Of a stretch of 12,164 nucleotides of DNA, positions 7,284 through 12,164 are shown piece after piece. The notes beneath the pieces were generated by a model. The model had not been told where the DNA came from. It saw nothing but the letters and a program-made list of their open reading frames with translations, and did no database searches. Source of the DNA: Porphyromonadaceae bacterium UBA7141. Lineage in GTDB: Bacteria; Bacteroidota; Bacteroidia; Bacteroidales; Muribaculaceae. Position 1 is the stretch's first letter. Each line of letters begins with the position of its first letter. The translations under genes and the position numbers were made by a program. Where the stretch lies: NCBI GenBank assembly GCA_002491945.1, contig DKWX01000026.1, forward strand, positions 1 through 12,164. The letters are read 5' to 3'.

Positions 7284-8621
7284 TTAGAATACGCCTTTGC
7301 CAGTGGTGCGGCCCTGAATGCGGCCATCCTTCATCAGTCCGTCGTAGTGACGCATCAGAAGATGTCCCTCCACGATACGCAGAGTGTCAAGAATCACACC
7401 TACCAGAATCAGCAGCGACGTGCCGCCGAAGAACTGGGCGAAACTTCTGTTCAGACCGCATACATAAGCTATCGAGGGCATCACGGCCACAATGCCCAGG
7501 AAGATTGAGCCGGGCAGTGTGATGCGCGACATGATGGAGTCAAGATACTCCACAGTCGGCTTACCGGGCTTCACGCCGGGGATGAAACTATTGTTGCGCT
7601 TCATTTCCTCGGCCATCTGAGCCGGACGCACCGTGATGGCTGTATAGAAATATGTGAAAGCCACAATCATCAGGAAATAGATGATATTGTATGTCCAGCC
7701 ATACATGTTGGTCAGACTGCCGAGCAGGCCGGTGTGGTCTGTCGAGAAGCCGGCCAGTGTCACCGGAATGAACATAATGGCCTGGGCGAAGATGATGGGC
7801 ATCACACCTGCGGCATTCACTTTCAACGGGATATACTTATAGGCGCCACCAAACTGCTTGTTGCCCACGACTTTCTTCGCATACTGCAAGGGCACCTTGC
7901 GAGTGCCCTGCACGAGCAACACAGCTCCGGCAATCACTGCTAGCAGAATCACGATTTCAACAAGGAAGAGCACCAGACCGCCGCCTGCCGAATTGAGCAG
8001 ACGAGAGGTGAATTCCTGGAAGAATGCCTCGGGCAGACGGGCGATGATACCGATAAGGATTATGAACGAGATACCGTTGCCCACACCCTTCTGGTCGATA
8101 CGCTCGCCGAGCCACATGATAAACATGGAGCCGGCCGCAAGCACAATCGTCATGAATGCCACAGTCCAGAAGCCCATATCCACATAGCCGCCGGCTGCCT
8201 TGACCTGATACTGGAGGTTCATCAGATAAGCCGGCCCCTGAAGCACGAGGATCAGCACTGTAAGATAACGGGTATACTGGTTGAGCTTCATCCGCCCGCT
8301 CTCACCCTCGCGCTGCATCTTCTGGAATGCCGGGAGCACCATGCCGAGAAGCTGGATCACGATTGAGGCCGTGATGTAGGGCATGATGCCGAGGGCAAAT
8401 ATAGAAGCCTGCGAGAAGGCACCGCCCGAGAACATGTCGAGCAGCTGCATCAGACCGTCGGAAGTGAAGTTCTGCAGTGCGCTCAGCGAGTCGGGATTAA
8501 TGCCCGGTAGCACTACATAGCATCCGAAGCGATAGATGATCACCAGCAGCAACGTCACTCCGATGCGGTGGCGAAGGTCTTCTACGCTCCAGATATTTTT
8601 TATTGTCTGAGTAAATCCCAT
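7284..8621 (-). CDS. secY: Protein translocase channel subunit SecY
   Basis: 445 residues, matching the family. SecY forms the inner-membrane SecYEG channel for SecA- and ribosome-dependent export. Ten hydrophobic segments can be seen, roughly at residues 19-39, 69-97, 118-136, 151-171, 182-196, 214-237, 271-292, 311-331, 370-390 and 397-420. Conserved pieces include GIMPYITASIVIQLL (78-92, TM2), GNGIS (181-185), LKVNAAGVMPIIFA (266-279, before and in TM7), FIPGVKPG (346-353) and GGTSLLILVGV (399-409, TM10). TM1 is followed by the plug region. It lies in the standard place between rplO and map. No truncation or frameshift. Confidence 0.98.
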   Translation of the reverse strand: MGFTQTIKNIWSVEDLRHRIGVTLLLVIIYRFGCYVVLPGINPDSLSALQNFTSDGLMQLLDMFSGGAFSQASIFALGIMPYITASIVIQLLGMVLPAFQKMQREGESGRMKLNQYTRYLTVLILVLQGPAYLMNLQYQVKAAGGYVDMGFWTVAFMTIVLAAGSMFIMWLGERIDQKGVGNGISFIILIGIIARLPEAFFQEFTSRLLNSAGGGLVLFLVEIVILLAVIAGAVLLVQGTRKVPLQYAKKVVGNKQFGGAYKYIPLKVNAAGVMPIIFAQAIMFIPVTLAGFSTDHTGLLGSLTNMYGWTYNIIYFLMIVAFTYFYTAITVRPAQMAEEMKRNNSFIPGVKPGKPTVEYLDSIMSRITLPGSIFLGIVAVMPSIAYVCGLNRSFAQFFGGTSLLILVGVILDTLRIVEGHLLMRHYDGLMKDGRIQGRTTGKGVF

Positions 8622-8630
8622 TTTGAGTTG

Positions 8631-9077
8631 TTATTTTTTGATTACGCTTCCGCCGGCTGCCTGGATTGCCTCTTCTGCCTTCTTGGAGAATGCATCGGCC
8701 TCGACTTCAATTTTGCGTGTCAGAGCGCCATTGCCAAGCACCTTCACGAGGCTGTTCTTGGACACAAGTCCGGCAGCGCGCAGATCGTCGACTGTAATCT
8801 TTTCCAGATTGCGGGATGCTGCGAGAGCCTCAAGAGCCTCGAGATTGATGGCTTTGTACTCCTTACGGTTGATATTCTTGAAGCCGAATTTAGGCACACG
8901 GCGCTGAAGGGGCATCTGGCCGCCTTCGAAGCCGATTTTGCGGCTATAGCCGGAGCGCGATTTGGCACCCTTGTGACCACGGGTCGAAGTGCCACCGTAA
9001 CCGCTGCCCGGGCCACGGCCCACACGTTTGTTTTTCTTGTTGCTGCCAGGAGCGGGTTTGAGATTATGAAGTTCCAT
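8631..9077 (-). CDS. rplO: 50S ribosomal protein uL15
   Basis: 148 residues, the usual bacterial length. uL15 penetrates the 50S subunit and acts late in its assembly. The glycine- and basic-rich N-terminal extension has the family signature: GSNKKNKRVGRGPGSG (11-26) followed by GGTSTRGHKGAKSR (28-41) and GFEGGQMPLQRRVPKFGF (49-66). The globular C-terminal domain ends EEAIQAAGGSVIKK. It is separated from secY by 9 bp, so the two are very likely cotranscribed and coupled. The start is A-rich (CTATAACAATGG), without Shine-Dalgarno. Confidence 0.98.
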   Translation of the reverse strand: MELHNLKPAPGSNKKNKRVGRGPGSGYGGTSTRGHKGAKSRSGYSRKIGFEGGQMPLQRRVPKFGFKNINRKEYKAINLEALEALAASRNLEKITVDDLRAAGLVSKNSLVKVLGNGALTRKIEVEADAFSKKAEEAIQAAGGSVIKK

Positions 9078-9100
9078 TGTTATAGTGCGGTTTTAAGAGG

Positions 9101-9280
9101 TTAGAGTGTTGCAACTTCCACAAGGTGATGCACGGCTTTCACCATGCCGCGGATTGAAGCATTGTCTTCATGCACTACAGTCTGGTTCATTTTGCGCAGA
9201 CCCAGTGCGTCGAGTGTGCGTTTCTGCACAGCCGGACAGTTGATACGGCTCTTGATCTGTTTGATTGCTATCTGTGCCAT
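9101..9280 (-). CDS. rpmD: 50S ribosomal protein uL30
   Basis: A 59-residue gene read by hand between rpsE and rplO. It starts MAQIAIKQIKSRI and ends VHHLVEVATL before TAA at 9101-9103. uL30 is a small 50S protein. Its family marks are the N-terminal beta strand with the basic IKQIKSRI segment, the central TLDALGLRKMN block (23-33) with the typical GLRKxN turn, and the GMVKAVHHLV helix near the C-terminus. Length matches the bacterial family (about 58-61). Position between S5 (11 bp) and L15 (23 bp) is the standard spc order. Confidence 0.96.
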   Translation of the reverse strand: MAQIAIKQIKSRINCPAVQKRTLDALGLRKMNQTVVHEDNASIRGMVKAVHHLVEVATL

Positions 9281-9291
9281 TGTCTCTAATC

Positions 9292-9810
9292 TTATTTGCC
9301 GTTAAACACTTTCTCAACCGGAATGCCGCGCACTGCCGCCACCTGAGCGGGAGAACGCAGTTCGCTGAGTGCCTCGATTGTGGCTTTCACAAGGTTGTGG
9401 GGGTTGGACGAGCCTTTTGACTTCGCAAGCACGTCGGTGATACCCACACTCTCAAGCACTGCACGCATAGCGCCGCCGGCCTTCACACCGGTACCCTCGG
9501 ATGCGGGCTTGAGGAAGATGCGTGAGCCGCCGAACTTGGCGCTCTGCTCGTGGGGGATTGTACCCTTGTGGACGGGCACACGTATAAGGTTCTTTTTTGC
9601 AGTCTCCACGCCCTTGGCGATGGCTGCCTGCACCTCGTTGGCCTTGCCGAGGCCCCAGCCGATTATGCCGTCTTCATTGCCGACTACGACGATGGCTGCA
9701 AAACTGAAAGCACGTCCGCCTTTGGTGACTTTGGTCACACGGTTGATGGCCACAAGACGGTCTTTCAATTCCAAATCATTTGTGGATTTAACTCTATTGT
9801 TCTTAGCCAT
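9292..9810 (-). CDS. rpsE: 30S ribosomal protein uS5
   Basis: 172 residues, close to the family norm. uS5 lies at the mRNA entry side of the 30S subunit, contributes to decoding accuracy and is a classical site of ram and spectinomycin-resistance mutations. The double-stranded-RNA-binding-like N-terminal domain carries the loop KVTKGGR (27-33), then VVVGNEDGIIGWGLGKANEV (41-60). The C-terminal domain contains KGSSNPHNLVKAT (132-144). The spectinomycin-loop residues look wild type by eye. It is 8 bp from rplR and 11 bp from rpmD. The start has an A-rich context. Confidence 0.98.
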   Translation of the reverse strand: MAKNNRVKSTNDLELKDRLVAINRVTKVTKGGRAFSFAAIVVVGNEDGIIGWGLGKANEVQAAIAKGVETAKKNLIRVPVHKGTIPHEQSAKFGGSRIFLKPASEGTGVKAGGAMRAVLESVGITDVLAKSKGSSNPHNLVKATIEALSELRSPAQVAAVRGIPVEKVFNGK

Positions 9811-9818
9811 GATTTCTT

Positions 9819-10160
9819 TTAAAATTTAAGACCGGCCTCGCGTGCTGCGTCGGCCAAAGATTTTACGCGTCCGTGGAAAAGGTAACCGTTACGGTCGAAT
9901 ACCACTGTGCTGATACCTTTCTCAAGTGCCTTTTTGGCGATTTCAGCGCCTACCTTGGCAGCGACTTCGCTCTTTGTGCCCCCCTCAAGACCCTTGGAGG
10001 AAGCTGCGACCAGTGTCACACCGGCCAGATCGTCGATTACCTGCACGTAGATGCCCTTGTTGGAGCGGAACACGCTCATGCGCGGACGCTCGGCTGTGCC
10101 GGAAATCTTGCCGCGGATACGGGTCTTGATTTTATTTCTTCTATCTATCTTAGATACCAT
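9819..10160 (-). CDS. rplR: 50S ribosomal protein uL18
   Basis: 113 residues, normal for the family. uL18 binds 5S rRNA together with uL5 in the central protuberance of the 50S subunit. The N-terminus is strongly basic (KIDRRNKIKTRIRGKI), followed by the conserved block ERPRMSVFRSNKGIYVQVIDD (split around residues 24-44) and a C-terminal DRNGYLFHGRVKSLADAAREAGLKF-type ending. It lies between rplF (16 bp) and rpsE (8 bp). The ATG at 10158-10160 is preceded by AATTAAAACAGCACAGAA, an A-rich start without Shine-Dalgarno. No irregularity seen. Confidence 0.97.
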   Translation of the reverse strand: MVSKIDRRNKIKTRIRGKISGTAERPRMSVFRSNKGIYVQVIDDLAGVTLVAASSKGLEGGTKSEVAAKVGAEIAKKALEKGISTVVFDRNGYLFHGRVKSLADAAREAGLKF

Positions 10161-10176
10161 TTCTGTGCTGTTTTAA

Positions 10177-10731
10177 TTATTTCGCGTTAGCTGACTTACC
10201 CGATTTGCGACGGATGATCTCGCCCACAAACTTGATACCTTTACCCTTGTAAGGCTCAGGCTTACGCAGAGAGCGGATTTTGGCGCATACCTGGCCGAGA
10301 AGCTGCTTGTCGGCGCTCTCAAGGATAATAAGCGGGTTTTTGTTACGCTCTGATTTGGCCTCCACTTTGATTTCGCCGGGAAGCTTGATGAAGATTGCGT
10401 GTGAGAAGCCGAGGGCAAGCTCAAGCACCTGGCCGGTCGATGTGGCGCGATAACCCACACCTACAAGCTCCATCTCCTTCTTATAGCCCACAGAAACGCC
10501 TACCACCATATTGTGAATCAGGGCGCGGTACAGGCCATGCATCGAACGATGGGCACGCTCGTCATCAGGACGTGTCACTACTACGTGGCCATCCTCTACA
10601 GCTACATTGATATCGGGATTGATTTCTTGCGACAGTTCCCCTTTGGGACCCTTGACTGTCACTACATTGCCATTTACCTGGACTGTTACGCCGGCAGGTA
10701 TCTCAATCGGGGCTTTACCTATTCTTGACAT
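10177..10731 (-). CDS. rplF: 50S ribosomal protein uL6
   Basis: 184 residues, slightly longer than the E. coli protein (177). uL6 sits at the base of the L7/L12 stalk near the sarcin-ricin loop in the 50S subunit. It begins MSRIGKAPIEIPAGV and has two related alpha/beta domains. The C-terminal signature KPEPYKGKGIKF (157-168) precedes a basic tail RRKSGKSANAK. It follows rpsH by 18 bp and precedes rplR by 16 bp, the canonical spc order. Its start is marked by a perfect AAAGGAGGT Shine-Dalgarno, unlike all neighbouring genes, which suggests that its translation is set differently from theirs. Confidence 0.98.
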   Translation of the reverse strand: MSRIGKAPIEIPAGVTVQVNGNVVTVKGPKGELSQEINPDINVAVEDGHVVVTRPDDERAHRSMHGLYRALIHNMVVGVSVGYKKEMELVGVGYRATSTGQVLELALGFSHAIFIKLPGEIKVEAKSERNKNPLIILESADKQLLGQVCAKIRSLRKPEPYKGKGIKFVGEIIRRKSGKSANAK

Positions 10732-10738
10732 ATTCGAT

Positions 10739-10747
10739 ACCTCCTTT
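10739..10747 (-). promoter_or_regulatory. Full-length Shine-Dalgarno before rplF
   Basis: On the minus strand AAAGGAGGT lies 7 nt before the rplF ATG (10731-10729). It is perfectly complementary over nine bases to the anti-Shine-Dalgarno core ACCUCCUUU of 16S rRNA. None of the other fourteen genes in this operon has such a motif; their starts are A-rich. In Bacteroidia and Flavobacteriia the anti-Shine-Dalgarno is largely sequestered on the ribosome, so this motif is exceptional. The motif is certain as sequence; its use in initiation is inference. Confidence 0.75.
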
Positions 10748-10749
10748 GA

Positions 10750-11148
10750 TTAATATACGTAACACAGCACTTCGCCGCCGATTTTCTTCTCTTTGGCTTC
10801 TTTGTTGGTCATCACACCCTGTGAGGTGCTGAGAATTGCGATACCCAGACCGTTGAGCACACGGGGCATCTCCTTGTAACCGGTGTACTGGCGAAGACCC
10901 GGACGCGATACGCGATGAAGGTTTTTGATTGCGCTCACCTTCTCGATGGGATCGTATTTGAGGGCAATCTTGATTGTGCCCTGCGGATTCTGGCCTTCCT
11001 CAAACTTGTAGTTCAGGATGTAGCCCTGGTCGAAAAGGATTTTTGTGATCTCCCTTTTCATCTTCGATGAGGGAACCTCAACCACGCGGTGTCCGGCGTG
11101 GATGGCGTTTCTCAATCTAGTCAGATAATCTGCTATTGGATCAGTCAT
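10750..11148 (-). CDS. rpsH: 30S ribosomal protein uS8
   Basis: 132 residues, the usual length. uS8 binds helix 21 of 16S rRNA early in assembly of the central domain; in E. coli it is also the repressor of the spc operon. The N-terminal domain starts MTDPIADYLTRLRNA, followed by RVSRPGLR (79-86). The diagnostic C-terminal RNA-binding motif STSQGVMTNKEA (107-118) is followed by GGEVLCYVY at the end. It is the first gene of the ribosomal run here. rpsN and rplE, its usual upstream neighbours, are absent, and a clear promoter lies about 110 bp upstream. The start is preceded by an A-rich stretch without Shine-Dalgarno. rplF follows after 18 bp. Confidence 0.98.
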   Translation of the reverse strand: MTDPIADYLTRLRNAIHAGHRVVEVPSSKMKREITKILFDQGYILNYKFEEGQNPQGTIKIALKYDPIEKVSAIKNLHRVSRPGLRQYTGYKEMPRVLNGLGIAILSTSQGVMTNKEAKEKKIGGEVLCYVY

Positions 11149-11250
11149 TGTTTTGGTTGTTAAATTGATTCAGATATACTGAACAATATTTAATACTCTC
11201 ATATGTTTAAGGGCCTATCGGCAGGCGTTACTCTGCCAATAAGCTCAAAA
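11149..11250 (-). promoter_or_regulatory. 5' leader of rpsH operon with hairpin
   Basis: This is the predicted untranslated leader between the inferred start near 11250 and the rpsH ATG. It contains a 5-bp perfect stem (GGCAG at 11237-11233 and CTGCC at 11224-11220 on the minus strand) with an 8-nt loop, close to the 5' end. The rest is A+T-rich and ends in an A-rich stretch (AACAACCAAAACA before ATG), the usual Bacteroidota start context. A 10-codon frame (11170-11202, MRVLNIVQYI) is present but nothing else supports it. S8 represses its own operon in E. coli, so a regulatory leader is plausible; no S8-site mimic was demonstrated. Confidence 0.45.
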
Positions 11251-11256
11251 ACTCTG

Positions 11257-11288
11257 CAAAGATAGCTTGAATTTCCGAAAAATCAAAA
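11257..11288 (-). promoter_or_regulatory. Bacteroidota sigma-70-type (sigma-ABfr) promoter for rpsH operon
   Basis: Read on the minus strand, TTTTG (11288-11284) is followed after exactly 19 nt by TATCTTTG (11264-11257). This matches both boxes of the Bacteroidota consensus (TTTG, 19-21 bp, TAnnTTTG). Transcription should begin a few nucleotides downstream, around 11250, leaving a leader of about 100 nt before the rpsH ATG. It is the only full match of this form that I found on the minus strand outside coding sequence, and it implies that the ribosomal run from rpsH onward is transcribed independently of the outer-membrane gene. Confidence 0.8.
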
Positions 11289-11324
11289 TTTTACGGACTC
11301 AAACTGAGAAAATTATCGTAATTT

Positions 11325-11344
11325 CTTTGTAACTCCTTTGTAAC
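11325..11344. repeat. Tandem CTTTGTAAC direct repeat upstream of rpsH promoter
   Basis: CTTTGTAAC occurs at 11325-11333 and again at 11336-11344, an 11-bp period (about one helical turn). On the minus strand it reads GTTACAAAG-GA-GTTACAAAG and is followed at the same period by a degenerate third unit, ATTACGATA. The repeats lie about 37-56 bp upstream of the -33 element at 11284-11288, where an activator or repressor could sit. A binding function is inference only. Confidence 0.4.
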
Positions 11345-11429
11345 CTATTGAATTTCTATTTAATGGCTTTACTGTAAAGACCAATCACAATCCTCACGCC
11401 GGCACCCGCCAGTAGTCCTGTTTTATATG

Positions 11430-11477
11430 TAATCAGGCAGATATCCAAGAGAGGGGATCTTGACATCTGCCTGATTA
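11430..11477. repeat. 13-bp perfect inverted repeat / long hairpin
   Basis: The arms TAATCAGGCAGAT (11430-11442) and ATCTGCCTGATTA (11465-11477) are exact reverse complements. Inside the 22-nt spacer a second perfect pair, CAAGA (11446-11450) and TCTTG (11458-11462), extends the structure to a 7-nt apical loop. The hairpin starts 72 nt after the stop of the outer-membrane gene. Neither strand carries a T-tract after it, so it is not a standard intrinsic terminator. It could protect a 3' end, act as an unconventional terminator, be an intergenic palindromic element, or bind a dimeric regulator. Confidence 0.7.
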
Positions 11478-11548
11478 GCCAGATAACGCATTCATCCTGC
11501 ACAGCAGTGATTTGGTATCAGCTTCATTGTACTCACATCACTTCTAAT

Positions 11549-12164
11549 TTACTTCCGGAGCACTCCCTTTTCTTCCGTAAGGATATTGATGCGGTGGTTC
11601 TGCCGTGAGGCTCGATTTTTACCATATGAAATATTCCATTCAAACATCAGACTCACAAGATTAGCACGATCGCCTGAGCAGTATTCTGTAATCATCTGTA
11701 CGGGCGATTCCTTAACCGTGCGCTCCGACTCCTTCCATCCTTTGCTGAACGGGCACTCTATACTTAGACCCACTGCAATGTTCTCATTCGGACGGTAATA
11801 GCATCTTGCACTATATGCCTGCGTGCGCGGTCGTATCAGTTGACCCACGGCCACTCTTCCGGGATACTGGTATGATGCCGAAATCGACCATTTGTCGAGG
11901 TTGACTGCCGTGCTCGCCATAAACTGGTATCTGTATCCGGTCCAGGCATAGGTGGGACTCGCCCCCTTAATCACGGCTCCCACTACAAGTGCGTCAAGTG
12001 TCCATACACTCGAGCCAAGAGGCTTGACAGTAAATTGACACTGTCCGCTCAGGTCGCGGTATTTATCAAGATTTATCAGAGTCTCAATCATACTGTCGGG
12101 TCCCTTTTGGAAATTCTCGCAAATTCGCCCCGGAGTATCGGTATAACGCGAGTTCGGGATAAGA
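11549..12164 (-). CDS. Outer-membrane beta-barrel protein, C-terminal part (partial)
   Basis: The reading frame is open from the window edge to the TAA at 11549-11551, giving 204 codons. The first in-frame ATG (12089-12091) is internal, because 24 sense codons precede it, so the true start lies outside the window. The visible part has alternating polar and aromatic stretches typical of antiparallel outer-membrane strands (for example YAWTGYRYQFMAST, KWSISASYQYP, RANLVSLMFEWNISYGK). It ends in a basic tail after a final strand of the form F-W-N-I-S-Y-G-K. This resembles the C-terminus of the Bacteroidota outer-membrane beta-barrel family (PF14905-like, often called TonB-dependent receptor-like). 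The N-terminal carboxypeptidase-like and plug regions would be off the window. The substrate cannot be inferred. It is unrelated to the ribosomal genes downstream, which have their own promoter. Family assignment is moderate. Confidence 0.6.
   Translation of the reverse strand, partial: LIPNSRYTDTPGRICENFQKGPDSMIETLINLDKYRDLSGQCQFTVKPLGSSVWTLDALVVGAVIKGASPTYAWTGYRYQFMASTAVNLDKWSISASYQYPGRVAVGQLIRPRTQAYSARCYYRPNENIAVGLSIECPFSKGWKESERTVKESPVQMITEYCSGDRANLVSLMFEWNISYGKNRASRQNHRINILTEEKGVLRK

Larger units (their letters stand above)
11149..11548. other. 400-bp gene-free region between OMP gene and rpsH
   Basis: No credible gene is present on either strand; the open frames are a dozen codons or fewer. 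rpsN, which normally precedes rpsH, is not here. The stretch is A+T-rich next to rpsH. From the OMP side it holds a weak 6-bp inverted repeat (AGTGAT 11506-11511 with ATCACT 11537-11542), a long perfect inverted repeat (11430-11477), a small palindrome CTTTAC-T-GTAAAG (11367-11379), a direct repeat CTTTGTAAC (11325-11333 and 11336-11344), the rpsH promoter (11257-11288) and a leader of about 100 nt. Confidence 0.8.

Noticed and set aside
8396..8403. TATATTTG promoter-like box on the minus strand inside secY
   Set aside because: It is in coding sequence and lacks a -33 element at the right distance.
11149..11548. Remnant of rpsN upstream of rpsH
   Set aside because: No frame on the minus strand carries the basic S14 sequence or its C-terminal motifs; the stretch is A+T-rich non-coding DNA.

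Overview
The window is a bacterial chromosomal segment in which every gene I can support lies on the minus strand, so transcription runs from high to low coordinates. The organism is a member of the Bacteroidota, most likely Bacteroidales and plausibly Muribaculaceae-like. The reasons are RpoA, S13 and L17 sequences of the Bacteroidales type, A-rich translation starts without Shine-Dalgarno motifs, a textbook Bacteroidota promoter (TTTTG, 19 bp, TATCTTTG), a type IX secretion plug protein (DUF5103), a DUF3109 protein, and the C-terminus of an outer-membrane beta-barrel protein. The family-level guess is inference.

Region by region, in transcription order. (1) 12164-11549: C-terminal 204 codons of an outer-membrane beta-barrel protein, cut by the window edge. 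(2) 11548-11149: 400 bp without a gene, holding a large perfect inverted repeat, an 11-bp-periodic direct repeat, the promoter and a roughly 100-nt leader. (3) 11148-2713: fifteen essential genes in the order rpsH, rplF, rplR, rpsE, rpmD, rplO, secY, map, infA, rpmJ, rpsM, rpsK, rpsD, rpoA, rplQ, i.e. the distal spc operon fused to the alpha operon. Spacers are 5-55 bp except for one structured 397-bp spacer between rpsK and rpsD. (4) 2583-2637: an intrinsic terminator closing the ribosomal operon. (5) 2582-141: three accessory genes, namely a cysteine-rich C_GCAxxG_C_C protein, a T9SS plug protein whose start overlaps the preceding stop (ATGA), and a DUF3109 cysteine-cluster protein.

Most of the window is an ordinary ribosomal, translocon and RNA polymerase module: 30S and 50S proteins, SecY for export, methionine aminopeptidase for N-terminal maturation, IF-1 for initiation, and the alpha subunit of RNA polymerase. 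I do not see a wholly new system. The points that stand out are these. The ribosomal cluster begins at rpsH with its own promoter instead of continuing from rpsN. rplF carries a perfect 9-nt Shine-Dalgarno in a lineage that normally ignores such motifs. A second copy of the same 9-mer sits inside a hairpin within the structured rpsK-rpsD spacer. The operon terminator ends almost at the start codon of the next gene.
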